From a virus: a stretch of 64,000 nucleotides of DNA. Location of the stretch: the IMG/VR virus record IMGVR_UViG_3300044644_000945, positions 1-64,000 of that record. One strand, given 5' to 3'. Shown here piece after piece: positions 36,127 through 44,511 of this stretch. Numbering within the stretch: the stretch's first letter is position 1; every line of letters begins with the position of its first letter. The notes below the pieces were generated by a model, which was given only the letters and a program-made list of their open reading frames with translations, searched no databases and was not told the origin of the DNA. The translations under genes and the position numbers were made by a program.

Positions 36127-36609
36127 TTAAAATGGTAATGTGTCATCTTCTTCTTCAACTACTTCATACTCTTCAACTAGAATGTCTTCAGGTAAAACTG
36201 TTACTGGACCAGCTGTAACTGATAAATCATTTAACATCATGTTTTTTACATGTTCTGTAAGTTGAACACTTAACCAGTCTTTAGGTAATTCTACAGACGC
36301 TGCAGGCTCTACTTCAACCACATCAGTTAATTGTTCTATCCACCATGCAGCAGGCATTAAAGTCATTTTAGCAAATTTGTCTGGAGAATTAGTAGGACAC
36401 CATTTTAGTGTCTTACCTACTTTAGAAATAAAATAATTAACTCTAAAAGGTCTTTTGTCAGAGTAAGCAGCTAGTTTATCTCTTGTAGAACCAGATACTT
36501 GCATTCCTGCATCTTCCATTAGCCGATGAATTCTAATCATTTGACTAACATTGCCATCATATTGTAAGCCATAGTAATGACCAAATATTTTACTATAATC
36601 TTTTTTCAT
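36127..36609 (-). CDS. Hypothetical protein (160 aa)
   Basis: Soluble protein with an HRLMEDAGMQVSGSTRDKLAAY helical segment in the N-terminal half. Its acidic C-terminus (EEYEVVEEEDDTLPF) looks like the tails of SSB-like proteins that dock partners. That resemblance could hint at a DNA-metabolism role, but no OB-fold motif can be proven. Three-base gap to the AP2-like gene. Confidence 0.65.
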   Translation of the reverse strand: MKKDYSKIFGHYYGLQYDGNVSQMIRIHRLMEDAGMQVSGSTRDKLAAYSDKRPFRVNYFISKVGKTLKWCPTNSPDKFAKMTLMPAAWWIEQLTDVVEVEPAASVELPKDWLSVQLTEHVKNMMLNDLSVTAGPVTVLPEDILVEEYEVVEEEDDTLPF

Positions 36610-36611
36610 AG

Positions 36612-36815
36612 TTATTCTTCTTTAGGTTTTAATATTTGTAATTTGTCTTTAGATGCACCTAGTCTTAGGATTGTTATATCTCTAAGTCTAGCTGCTTCTC
36701 GTGGATCATCAGATAATCCACATTCATGTGTAACATTTTTATATGTAAAGGTAGCTCTGAATTTTTTATACCTTTTATTATAGTGTACACCTTGATACTC
36801 ATTTTTATTGTTCAT
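36612..36815 (-). CDS. Stand-alone AP2-like DNA-binding domain protein (67 aa)
   Basis: Almost the whole protein is one AP2-type domain: YQGVHYNKRYKKFRATFTYK (residues 7-26), then HECGLSDDPREAARLRDITILRLG, matching the YxGVxxxKxxxKWxA...G.F.(T/D).EEAAxxxDxxxxxxxG pattern. In phages this domain is normally attached to HNH homing nucleases; here there is no nuclease. It may regulate transcription or be a remnant of a homing enzyme. It overlaps the upstream gene by 11 bases. Confidence 0.78.
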   Translation of the reverse strand: MNNKNEYQGVHYNKRYKKFRATFTYKNVTHECGLSDDPREAARLRDITILRLGASKDKLQILKPKEE

Positions 36816-37530
36816 TTTCTTTTACTTTTAACTCTTCCTCCCATTCATTAGACAAGACATCTAACATGTTTTGAACTTTTTTAGCAAGTCCTTCCATGGT
36901 AAGATGTTTAAGATGAGTTTTAATTTCTTCTAACTCATCTATTATTTCTTGTTTACTTAATGTTTTTAGTTCTCTGAATTGTTTCATTAATGTATCCATT
37001 TCTTCATCTGAACATTCATGTATACCCATTGCATCTATAAAAGCTTGTGATGAACTATAGTTTTCTAAACAATTTTCATCATATAGATATTCTTCTATTA
37101 AAGCATCCATACCTCCCTCATCATATACATGTTGAGAATATGATTGGTCAAGTCTATCTATACATTCACCATTTTCCCATATACGCTTACCTGCAAAGTC
37201 CATCCCACTTTCTGCAAATGTTATTTCACATTTAACCTCATAGTGTTCTGATATCATTCTTATAAGTTCTTCAGGTGGTCCCCATGCACTATCACCAGAT
37301 ATCTGTAATGTTTCATCAGATATCATGGTGCAGTCAAATTCCCACCATCTAGTACCATAAAAAAGATATTCACTTCCATTGGTTGGTAAACCTTCTTTAT
37401 TAGGAAAGAAGCTGTTACCCCAGTCTACAAAATAATTATGATTTTCATAGTTATTAAATAGTACTTGTAGTTTTGCCAGTACATCTGGTTTACCTTCTAT
37501 TGTTACATTATTCCAACAATGATTTGCCAT
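36805..37530 (-). CDS. YubB/Api92 (DUF1281)-like protein (241 aa)
   Basis: The N-terminus MANHCWNNVTIEGKPDVLAKL and the later ISGDSAWGPPEELIRMISEHY resemble the ferredoxin-like DUF1281 (YubB/Api92) proteins common in phages and plasmids, whose function is unknown. A C-terminal helical extension of about 70 residues (KTLSKQEIIDELEEIKTHLKHL) is extra. The end overlaps the AP2-like gene. Confidence 0.75.
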   Translation of the reverse strand: MANHCWNNVTIEGKPDVLAKLQVLFNNYENHNYFVDWGNSFFPNKEGLPTNGSEYLFYGTRWWEFDCTMISDETLQISGDSAWGPPEELIRMISEHYEVKCEITFAESGMDFAGKRIWENGECIDRLDQSYSQHVYDEGGMDALIEEYLYDENCLENYSSSQAFIDAMGIHECSDEEMDTLMKQFRELKTLSKQEIIDELEEIKTHLKHLTMEGLAKKVQNMLDVLSNEWEEELKVKENEQ

Positions 37531-37536
37531 ATACTT

Positions 37537-37653
37537 TTATTTTAAGATTTCTGCTATTATAATTGCTGCAGCAAATAGTATTACTATACCTATTGCAACT
37601 TTAAATAGTGTTTCTATCACAAAGTCTAATTCCTTTTTTTCTTGTGGTGTCAT
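37537..37653 (-). CDS. Single-span membrane peptide (38 aa)
   Basis: A 38-codon gene: charged N-terminus MTPQEKKELDFVIETLF, then one membrane segment (VAIGIVILFAAAIIIAEIL). The ATG overlaps the TGA of the upstream 68-aa gene. Size and shape fit small phage membrane peptides acting on host membrane proteins; not proven. Confidence 0.6.
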   Translation of the reverse strand: MTPQEKKELDFVIETLFKVAIGIVILFAAAIIIAEILK

Positions 37654-37856
37654 AGTTTCTCTAATTCTTGTTTAACTAGTTTATAATCCTCAATAATGTG
37701 TCTGTTTTGCCACTGATGTTCTTCTAATGCTTCAATTGTGTTATTAACATCTATCAAAGCACATTCTTTAGCTCTTATTAAACAGTCTTCTTGCCCCATC
37801 TTCCATCTAACATGGGGCATATAACTATCTATTAATTTTTGTGCTGTTATACCCAT
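37650..37856 (-). CDS. Hypothetical helical protein (68 aa)
   Basis: Starts MGITAQKLIDSYMPHVRWKMGQEDCL; helical and soluble, without a known motif. Overlaps its neighbours on both sides by a few bases, like the other genes of this run. Confidence 0.65.
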   Translation of the reverse strand: MGITAQKLIDSYMPHVRWKMGQEDCLIRAKECALIDVNNTIEALEEHQWQNRHIIEDYKLVKQELEKL

Positions 37857-38452
37857 TTCTTTTTTAGAATTAAGTTGTAGTAATCTGTAGTTTCTTTTTT
37901 ACCTTCACTATGGCTAATCCAAGTGCATGGTGCTTTTTTTCTACATTGTGCAATTCTATCTGCTATTGGTGCAGATTTATCTGTTTCTCTTGTATAATAC
38001 AACCAGCTTTCCCAATAATGATCAGCATATGGTGCTACAAATGTTACAGCTATTTGCCATTTAAAGAATACAAAAGAAATCATGGGACTCCATTCATATC
38101 TGTATGAGTCCCATTTAGTCTTCCATCCTAATGATACAAAGTCAAATCCTATCTTTTTAGGTACTGCATGTAGATGTTTCATTTTTTCATCATACAATTC
38201 TCTAAATGGTTTTTCTCTTCTTGCATAGGTAGGATTATTTTTGTTCCATTGTCTTGTTTCTCTTATACCTTTAACAGCTGATTTTATAGCTAATGCAGGT
38301 GTTGCTTTAACCCATTTTCTAGGAAAGAAGTATGGTGTACCTAATGCAACCTTGCCACAGTAAAACTGTAACTTCAAAGGTTTGAATGGAGAGTTATATG
38401 CTCTTAAGAAATTAAGGTCATTTATGAAATACTTAATTTTATTTTTTATCAT
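37847..38452 (-). CDS. Hypothetical protein (201 aa), aromatic-rich
   Basis: A 201-aa protein with unusual aromatic content, for example LGWKTKWDSYRYEWSPMISF and SFVFFKWQIAVTFVAPY. The patch FVFFKWQIAVTFVAPY could be a buried strand or weak membrane association. Family unknown. Next gene starts two bases after its ATG region upstream. Confidence 0.68.
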   Translation of the reverse strand: MIKNKIKYFINDLNFLRAYNSPFKPLKLQFYCGKVALGTPYFFPRKWVKATPALAIKSAVKGIRETRQWNKNNPTYARREKPFRELYDEKMKHLHAVPKKIGFDFVSLGWKTKWDSYRYEWSPMISFVFFKWQIAVTFVAPYADHYWESWLYYTRETDKSAPIADRIAQCRKKAPCTWISHSEGKKETTDYYNLILKKKWV

Positions 38453-38453
38453 A

Positions 38454-38834
38454 CTAATTTTTATGAAATTCTACATAATAACCTTTAGCAATAATCACTC
38501 TAAGACAGGTGTCATCTTCAAATAATTGAATAGCTACTCTATCTCCTGATTCATCTAAACATTCTATAATTTGATATGCGTCACCATTGGTTGTAACATC
38601 TTTGGTCATACCTACAATTTGATGGAATGTTCTTATATTTCCATTTGGATAATAGAATACAATATCTCTAACACCATTTGCATTAAATACAACAGTGATA
38701 TCTGCACTTTGCCATTCACCTTTAACATTATTGCTTACAGGAATTAATGATGTATATTTTTTAACAAATGTGTCTTGTGCAATGCACACAAAGCTGCTCA
38801 ATAATAGTAGAGCTGCTAATAATAGTTTTTTCAT
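38454..38834 (-). CDS. Secreted or periplasmic protein with signal peptide (126 aa)
   Basis: Clear Sec signal: MKKLLLAALLLLSSFVCIAQ with a probable cut after CIA (residue 19). The mature part is a small beta-rich domain (ADITVVFNANGVRDIVFYYP, IIECLDESGD). A phage replication-block protein exported to the periplasm is unusual and would fit an envelope role such as superinfection exclusion; this is inference. Start overlaps a 39-aa gene. Confidence 0.75.
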   Translation of the reverse strand: MKKLLLAALLLLSSFVCIAQDTFVKKYTSLIPVSNNVKGEWQSADITVVFNANGVRDIVFYYPNGNIRTFHQIVGMTKDVTTNGDAYQIIECLDESGDRVAIQLFEDDTCLRVIIAKGYYVEFHKN

Positions 38835-38950
38835 TTTTTTACAGGTTTAGGATTACACGTATGACCATCACTCCATTTAATTCCTGGAGGTGGTGTTGTT
38901 TCTGGTGAGCTGTATATTGTACCACACTCATTACATACAAATTTGTTCAT
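38831..38950 (-). CDS. Tiny Cys/His-rich protein (39 aa)
   Basis: MNKFVCNECGTIYSS...WSDGHTCNPKPVKK: CxxC followed by H-x-C, a possible small zinc finger. The TGA stop overlaps the next ATG. Confidence 0.6.
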   Translation of the reverse strand: MNKFVCNECGTIYSSPETTPPPGIKWSDGHTCNPKPVKK

Positions 38951-38954
38951 TAGC

Positions 38955-39044
38955 TTATTTCTTCTTAAATATAAGGTATAAACCTATTATAAATCCAGCT
39001 ATTACAAAACTAGCTGCTATTATTCCAACTATAAAATGTATCAT
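38955..39044 (-). CDS. Tiny membrane peptide (29 aa)
   Basis: MIHFIVGIIAASFVIAGFII then a short basic end (FKKK): one membrane segment. It ends four bases before the next gene and starts five bases after the upstream one. Short, so confidence is limited. Confidence 0.5.
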   Translation of the reverse strand: MIHFIVGIIAASFVIAGFIIGLYLIFKKK

Positions 39045-39048
39045 AATG

Positions 39049-39438
39049 TTATTTCTTTTTAAATTTGTTAAACAATTCTAACAATTCATGAAGATTGTAA
39101 TATCTTCTTGTAAGAGCTGTATGTTTATCTTCATTATAATAAAGACTGTTATACGTATTGCGTGCATAATACAAACCACGATTTTTATTACCATGATATA
39201 TACTAAAATGATTTTGTCTCCATTCAAGAAATTCTATAACATGTTTGTTTAAATCTTCCTCACTATACATTCTTTCTGATTGCCATTTAGCACCTTCAAT
39301 AAATGATTTTTCTGAATCATCTCTTATAGTTTGATTGCTGTGATTTTTAGCAGCATCTATAAGCGCTTGGTTTGGTTCAGCAGGATTTACTATACCATCA
39401 ATAAAGATTTCAATGTCTTGTTTAGGTTCTTGTTTCAT
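39049..39438 (-). CDS. Hypothetical protein (129 aa)
   Basis: Soluble, charged protein starting MKQEPKQDIEIFIDGIVNPAEP. A segment FIEGAKWQSERMYSEEDLNKHVIEFLEWRQ is typical of many small phage proteins of unknown role. Overlaps the upstream gene by 17 bases. Confidence 0.68.
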   Translation of the reverse strand: MKQEPKQDIEIFIDGIVNPAEPNQALIDAAKNHSNQTIRDDSEKSFIEGAKWQSERMYSEEDLNKHVIEFLEWRQNHFSIYHGNKNRGLYYARNTYNSLYYNEDKHTALTRRYYNLHELLELFNKFKKK

Positions 39439-39622
39439 AATAAAAATTTGGTGTATAATTAGTATTAGTTATTTCACTAACACTTGTTATTCTTTTTAAA
39501 ATTCTTTTTCCTTTTGTAAAGTTTCTAACAGCTTCCATAATATTGGTAGCTTCTACAATTTCTTCAAGGTCTGTGGCTTCATCATTACGTTCTGCCCAGT
39601 AACATACTAAATATTTTTTCAT
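39422..39622 (-). CDS. Hypothetical protein (66 aa)
   Basis: Starts MKKYLVCYWAERNDEATDLEEIVEA with an alternating strand-helix-strand look (EAVRNFTKGKRILKRITSVSEI). No recognised family. Its leader abuts a strongly structured non-coding element. Confidence 0.68.
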   Translation of the reverse strand: MKKYLVCYWAERNDEATDLEEIVEATNIMEAVRNFTKGKRILKRITSVSEITNTNYTPNFYYETRT

Positions 39623-39639
39623 TGTTTTTTTGTATTAAT

Positions 39640-39822
39640 AACACATGCTAACTCATACCAAGGAATTCAACCTTGAGTCTTACTACTTCTGTCTTGGTCA
39701 TTGTCCTCGTATCTTGCTAATACTAAAATATCATAGATATTGTTCTTAGTGTCGTTCCTGTCCTAGCGCGTTGCAGGCAAGCGATGTTTTAGCAACCTAA
39801 ACTATATGAGTCAGCATGTGTT
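39640..39822 (-). ncRNA. Candidate structured RNA closed by an 18-bp stem (183 nt)
   Basis: About 205 bases without a gene separate the VWA gene from the 66-aa gene. The ends AACACATGCTAACTCATA (39640-39657) and TATGAGTCAGCATGTGTT (39805-39822) pair over 18 bases with one mismatch or wobble. Inside (leftward strand) are further helices: CAAGG/CCTTG with a 7-base loop, GTTGC/GCAAC, and a nested ACTAA...TTAGT / AATATC...GATATT hairpin. It starts five bases after the VWA stop and is more GC-rich than its surroundings. Known RNA class not recognised; the leftward strand is assumed from the flanking genes. Confidence 0.5.
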
Positions 39823-39827
39823 TAATT

Positions 39828-41657
39828 TTACATAATTGTCTTTGATTTTATAAGCTTATCTACTCTTTTAGATACATAAGCTATAATATCATTTGGAAGA
39901 TTTTTGATATCAGTCATCTTAATGTGATAATCAAACATTTCTTCACAAGGAACATGTTCTTCTATGGCAATCTGAATTACTTGAAAACCAAGTGATTGCG
40001 CCATAGTAACTTTCTTTCTGGTATCATCAATGGCTTTTTGACCATCATAACCACTTGCATATGGAGCACCATCAGAGATAACAAACAACAAACAAGGATC
40101 TTGATTCATAGATCTTATCTTTTTAGCAACAGCATATATGGCATGACCATCTCTGTTGTTATGTCTTGCAGATATATCACCTAGTGTATAACCATTGATA
40201 CCTTTACCATGTTCTACATATGTACGTATCATGGTATCACCATATGATCCTCCACCACCTCCATCTGCAGTATGACCATATACATATATTCTTGCATCTG
40301 GTACTTTTCTAAATACCTCATACAAGAATATAGCAGCTTGTCTTGCTTTCTTGATTTTGTGACCATCCATAGAACCAGACTCATCTACTAACACACCTAT
40401 GTTAAGCTTGTTAGTCTTAACTTCACCAAATCTTTCATAGATGGTAGGTACATTTTGCTTAGCTTCTGCAATCTTGTTAGTATCAAGTCTACCAGAACGC
40501 ATAGATTTCATAGCAAACTGATAATCTTTACATTTTCTAGCAAACAATTGTGCTAACACAGATGCTTTACATGTATCTATTTCTTTAAGTTCTCTTTGAT
40601 ATCTAGCTTTATCTACTTCTGGCTTAATAAACTTAATAGTACTATCGTCTGAATTACCATCAGAATCATAGTTATGTTTCTTAGGTGGAGCATTTTTCTC
40701 ATCCATGTCTTCAGTAAAATCCTGAAATTCTTTCATAGACTCTTCATCTTCTTCTACTGGAGCACCACTCATCATCTGTTCCATCAAAGATTTAGCAAGG
40801 TCATTCATATCATCAGCTGTAGGACCAGGATTTGGACAAGAACCATCTGGTTCAGGTTCTTCTTCATTATCTTTGATGTACTTTTTAACTACACCATGCA
40901 TGTAAGAAGCTTGTTGTTCACATTCTTGAGAAGTACTAGGAAAACCATGTTTTTTTACATAGCTTTCAATTTGTTTGATAGGTTTCTCAAACTCTTGCAT
41001 CTCTTCTTCAGTAATATGTGCAGGATATCTTAGAAACTTAGTAATAAGCTCTAACAATCTTTTACCTTCATGTTCTTCAGAAGACAATGGTTCATATGTT
41101 TCATCAAACTTATGTTGCTTATACTTTTGCACAAACTTACTATATCCTGGAAATCTTTCTGCAAGCTTTTTATTTACACGCTCTGTGTTTAAGATTGTAA
41201 ATAACAAATCTTTAGGTGTAGTCCTAGTATCAGGAGACATAGCATTCATAGTACGTACATAATCACCTTTACCTTGCATTGTTGCAAGAGCTGCATTTTG
41301 TATAGCTGCACCATAAAATGCATCTAGCAATTTTGTGTCATGATTTTTATACTTTCCATCTTCACCTTTTAGCATAGTAAGTGGTACATGTATAGTTGGT
41401 GCAGTAGTAGCTCTTACATCTTGTCTTTGCAACTTAGATGTAAGTTTCATGTCTTTTGTGACATTCATAACTTTAAACATACTACCAATCATGTTAGCAG
41501 CTGTTTTAAGATTTTGTGTATCTCTTACAAAATATGAAGAGTAACCACTTCTAGGTGCATCATCCCAGTCAAACAACTCATTTCTTTTGTCATAAAAAGA
41601 ATATGCATCTTCTTCTTTTCTTCTAAACCAATCTCTATTAAAACCTATTTTACTCAT
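39828..41657 (-). CDS. VWA-domain protein (CobT-like)
   Basis: A 609-aa protein. The C-terminal 190 residues form a von Willebrand A domain: NIGVLVDESGSMDGHKIKKA (MIDAS DxSxS, about residue 422), IYVYGHTADGG and LLFVISDGAPYASGY. The middle is highly acidic (EEDEESMKEFQDFTEDMDE). Together with the neighbouring MoxR-type ATPase it matches CobS/CobT- or MoxR/VWA-type pairs that remodel a client protein or insert a metal. It ends just before the structured RNA candidate. Confidence 0.88.
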   Translation of the reverse strand: MSKIGFNRDWFRRKEEDAYSFYDKRNELFDWDDAPRSGYSSYFVRDTQNLKTAANMIGSMFKVMNVTKDMKLTSKLQRQDVRATTAPTIHVPLTMLKGEDGKYKNHDTKLLDAFYGAAIQNAALATMQGKGDYVRTMNAMSPDTRTTPKDLLFTILNTERVNKKLAERFPGYSKFVQKYKQHKFDETYEPLSSEEHEGKRLLELITKFLRYPAHITEEEMQEFEKPIKQIESYVKKHGFPSTSQECEQQASYMHGVVKKYIKDNEEEPEPDGSCPNPGPTADDMNDLAKSLMEQMMSGAPVEEDEESMKEFQDFTEDMDEKNAPPKKHNYDSDGNSDDSTIKFIKPEVDKARYQRELKEIDTCKASVLAQLFARKCKDYQFAMKSMRSGRLDTNKIAEAKQNVPTIYERFGEVKTNKLNIGVLVDESGSMDGHKIKKARQAAIFLYEVFRKVPDARIYVYGHTADGGGGGSYGDTMIRTYVEHGKGINGYTLGDISARHNNRDGHAIYAVAKKIRSMNQDPCLLFVISDGAPYASGYDGQKAIDDTRKKVTMAQSLGFQVIQIAIEEHVPCEEMFDYHIKMTDIKNLPNDIIAYVSKRVDKLIKSKTIM

Positions 41658-41672
41658 AGTGTTTTTGTATTA

Positions 41673-41700
41673 TAAAAAAGGGAGACTGTTACATCTCCCT
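41673..41700 (-). terminator. Hairpin terminator after MoxR-like gene
   Basis: Leftward strand: GGGAGA-TGTAACAG-TCTCCC followed by TTTTTT, between the AAA+ gene and the VWA gene. The VWA gene may need read-through or its own promoter. Confidence 0.85.
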
Positions 41701-41714
41701 GTTTTAGGTTATTA

Positions 41715-42998
41715 TTAAAATGCAGAAATTATAGATTTAACCTTAGCACGCTCAGATGCACCTATGCTATCCTCAAATAGAGGCATAACAACACATTCTA
41801 TAGCATTGATCAAGTCAAATCCATCTACTACTAAACCAGCAGTTTGAAGAGTATGTCTAACAGATATGCTAGTAGACAACTCTTGGTCTTTGTATTGCTT
41901 TCTAACCTCATTAGCTACTTTTACAATAGCTTTTGCAGGTTTCTCTTCAATACCAGTTCTAATCATAAGAACTTTAATTTCGTCTTTCTCCTGTGGATAC
42001 TGTGTCTCAATAGGGAAAAATCTATCTAGTAATGCTCTATCTAATGCATTAGTACCTGAATACTCAGAACCAATATTAGCAGTTGCAATAAACACAGTAT
42101 CAGGATGAACTTCAATCTTTTGATCTGCTTCATCATGAGCCACATCTACAGGCAAATATCTTCTACCATCTAAACATGGGAACAAGATATTATTAGCTGC
42201 CAGTGGAGCTCTAGAAAGCTCGTCTAAGAGCACAATTCCACCTGACTGGATATGAGATACAAATGGAGCTGTTTTGAACTCAGAAATGCCTTCTTTATTA
42301 AGTGTATGAACACCTAGTAAAGCAGACTGAGCATCTTGAACAGTACCCATATCTTGTATAAACATTTCTTTACCCAAAGCTTTAGCCAAGTGTTTAACAA
42401 TTTCTGTTTTACCAGTACCAGTGTCGCCTATTAACATGATATTTTCACCACGTAATACATTGCGTACAAGTAAATACCACATGTCAGGTTCAATATGGAA
42501 ACCTATGTCTTCTCTTGTAGGTACAGGATACTTAGCTGCAATAGTTCTTTTAAGACTTGCACCTGATGATGCTGTAGCACCTGCTGCAGGCATGGCAAAC
42601 TTAGCATCCCAGTCAATTGTATATCCATAAGGAGTAAACAACTCAGACATCTTTTTGGCATTTTCTATACCACACCACTCAATGGTTGGATTATCAATCA
42701 TATAGTCCATTAGATAATCAATAATAGGATTAGCTTCTGGACACTGTTGCTTGTATGCAGTGTTATTATATGTCAATGCAACAATATCTTCTTTGCGAAA
42801 GTGCAAGTGATCAGCTTCTGGGAAGTCATATTTATGTGCTGCAAACACAGTACCTAAAGGAAATGCTACAATCTCAGCAATAGGAGCAGTTATTTTGATG
42901 TCCTGTACTGCAATTGGTAATGTTTTCTCAAAGGATTGACCTGGCAATGTTTCAATTTGAAAACTTGTTCCTTCTAAAAATGCTCTAAATAAAATCAT
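41715..42998 (-). CDS. MoxR-type AAA+ ATPase (CobS-like)
   Basis: A 427-aa AAA+ protein. Walker A is NIMLIGDTGTGKTEIVKHLA (about residue 190), Walker B GIVLLDELSRAP (about 257), sensor 1 VFIATANIGSEYSGT, and the arginine-finger region NALDRALLDRF. The N-terminal 140 residues are a separate, less conserved domain. With the VWA protein downstream it forms a typical ATPase/VWA pair, likely a chaperone-like complex for a phage or host target. Confidence 0.9.
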   Translation of the reverse strand: MILFRAFLEGTSFQIETLPGQSFEKTLPIAVQDIKITAPIAEIVAFPLGTVFAAHKYDFPEADHLHFRKEDIVALTYNNTAYKQQCPEANPIIDYLMDYMIDNPTIEWCGIENAKKMSELFTPYGYTIDWDAKFAMPAAGATASSGASLKRTIAAKYPVPTREDIGFHIEPDMWYLLVRNVLRGENIMLIGDTGTGKTEIVKHLAKALGKEMFIQDMGTVQDAQSALLGVHTLNKEGISEFKTAPFVSHIQSGGIVLLDELSRAPLAANNILFPCLDGRRYLPVDVAHDEADQKIEVHPDTVFIATANIGSEYSGTNALDRALLDRFFPIETQYPQEKDEIKVLMIRTGIEEKPAKAIVKVANEVRKQYKDQELSTSISVRHTLQTAGLVVDGFDLINAIECVVMPLFEDSIGASERAKVKSIISAF

Positions 42999-43080
42999 AA
43001 TTTGATGTATAAATAATTAATAATGTTTGAATTTTTCTTAAAAAAGTAAATACTTTTAATTTGTCATATATAAAAAAAGT

Positions 43081-43107
43081 AAAAAGGTGCCATTTTTGAC
43101 ACCTTTT
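43081..43107 (-). terminator. Hairpin terminator upstream of MoxR-like gene
   Basis: Leftward strand: AAGGTGTC-AAAAAT-GGCACCTTTTT, just after the stop of the 159-aa gene. The 80 bases further left are AT-rich with no gene. Confidence 0.75.
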
Positions 43108-43111
43108 ATTA

Positions 43112-43591
43112 TTATGCTAAACCTCCCTTGAAGTCTGTGATGTTGAAATTACTATCATCATCATCACTATCAGGTCCTAGTTCATCAAGCTTAAGTTGTT
43201 CAAGTTCAATTCTAATTTTAGCTATTGATTCTTCATCTTGTTCTTCAAAAGCTTTGTCTAATCTTCTCTTGATGTCAATCACTTTATCTTTGATATGTTT
43301 AGGTAAACTATTTAAAGCATTTTCAATTTGATTAGAAATTTTACTGATTGTTTTTGTATTGTTCTTTTGTGACAACTCTGAAACAATTTCTTCTTTAGTA
43401 TCTTGAAGATTCTGAATAAGAATATCAATCATACCTATAGTCTCAAAGGGTTTACCTTTTGATATCATCATAGATGCATGAGGTACACCATCTTCAGTTA
43501 CATCAACACCTACAAGGAAATGAGAGTTAAATCCTGGTTGATCAATTTCTTTTTTAAAATCTTGCAATTTGTCTAATACACTTTTTTTCAT
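43112..43591 (-). CDS. Hypothetical protein with acidic tail (159 aa)
   Basis: Starts MKKSVLDKLQDFKKEIDQPGFN; a helical middle (IENALNSLPKHIKDKVIDIKRRLDK split across residues 88-115) and a DSDDDDSNFNITDFKGGLA tail. Soluble; no catalytic motif. It is the last gene before a terminator. Confidence 0.7.
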   Translation of the reverse strand: MKKSVLDKLQDFKKEIDQPGFNSHFLVGVDVTEDGVPHASMMISKGKPFETIGMIDILIQNLQDTKEEIVSELSQKNNTKTISKISNQIENALNSLPKHIKDKVIDIKRRLDKAFEEQDEESIAKIRIELEQLKLDELGPDSDDDDSNFNITDFKGGLA

Positions 43592-43600
43592 GTTTTTTAT

Positions 43601-43921
43601 TTATTTGAATTGTTCTAATAATTTTGTCACTGAGTCATCACATTGTTCTATAATGTTTACTACAGGTGTTAATTTATCAATTATATCACATGCAGTTTTG
43701 TAGTATTCTGTCTCTTTGAACTTTGCTACATACTCTGGTTTAACTTCTTTAATAGCTGTTGCTATTCCCAATGGTGTTTCTACTTGTTTACTCACCACAT
43801 TCTTGTCAAGGTTCTTATCAAGAACTGTTTTATAGTTTTTAAGTCTATAATACATGAATATTATCTCTGCATTATTTAGACCTGCAAATCTATTTTCTTC
43901 TGAAACTTTTTTCTTAGCCAT
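43601..43921 (-). CDS. Hypothetical helical protein (106 aa)
   Basis: Starts MAKKKVSEENRFAGLNNAEI and is predicted helical throughout (YYKTACDIIDKLTPVVNIIE). Overlaps the upstream gene by eight bases. No family recognised. Confidence 0.68.
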   Translation of the reverse strand: MAKKKVSEENRFAGLNNAEIIFMYYRLKNYKTVLDKNLDKNVVSKQVETPLGIATAIKEVKPEYVAKFKETEYYKTACDIIDKLTPVVNIIEQCDDSVTKLLEQFK

Positions 43922-44441
43922 TTAAATCAATGTTTTCAGGTGTAATAAATAAAAAGTTTTTTGGTAATAACCTTCTCTTAATGAACTCATTAACTATATC
44001 TACAGTAGATATACCTAATTTTTTAAGAGTTGCATTTTTAGGTAATGTCATTAACCAATCAAAATCTCTTTCTCCAATTTTAGCATGTGGAAAAATAGAC
44101 TTAACAAGATTTGTTTCATTTCTATAAAAGACTTTTGCTTTCATAACATGTAAAATCTTTGATGCTTTTTGATAGTCATTTACCACCTGTGTAATAGTAC
44201 TAGGTGTCATAGCAGCAATCTGCTCTGGACTATACTCTTTTAAACCATACATCAATCTTCTGTACATTTGTCTTTGTACTAAGTTAAGATGCAAGTTATC
44301 AGCAGTTTTTTGAACATTTTTGTTCTTATACTCTGATTTTGCCTGATAAGTATCTGCATATTTTAGCAAATTTGTTTTACCAGCTTTGTCATACACAATA
44401 ATTCCTTGAGAATTAGCTGTAATAATTGTTTTATTTTTCAT
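43914..44441 (-). CDS. Hypothetical protein (175 aa)
   Basis: Starts MKNKTIITANSQGIIVYDKAGK. Segments such as LVQRQMYRRLMYGLKEYSPEQIAAM and TPSTITQVVNDYQKASKIL are helical and could be DNA-binding, but no clear helix-turn-helix can be assigned. Soluble; coupled to the 106-aa gene. Confidence 0.68.
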   Translation of the reverse strand: MKNKTIITANSQGIIVYDKAGKTNLLKYADTYQAKSEYKNKNVQKTADNLHLNLVQRQMYRRLMYGLKEYSPEQIAAMTPSTITQVVNDYQKASKILHVMKAKVFYRNETNLVKSIFPHAKIGERDFDWLMTLPKNATLKKLGISTVDIVNEFIKRRLLPKNFLFITPENIDLNG

Positions 44442-44511
44442 TTTATAAAACTTTTAGTTAATAATACTTTAACTTCAACAGATTTAACTCTGTTATATTT
44501 GACATTTATTC

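Noticed and set aside
40674-41262. Rightward frames of 95-119 aa opposite the VWA gene
   Set aside because: They are antisense to the well supported VWA coding sequence, with the typical Phe/Ser/Ile-rich shadow composition and no leader.
44441-44511. 15-codon frame MSNITELNLL... between two genes
   Set aside because: Too short to support and without neighbours overlapping it in the way the other mini-genes do.
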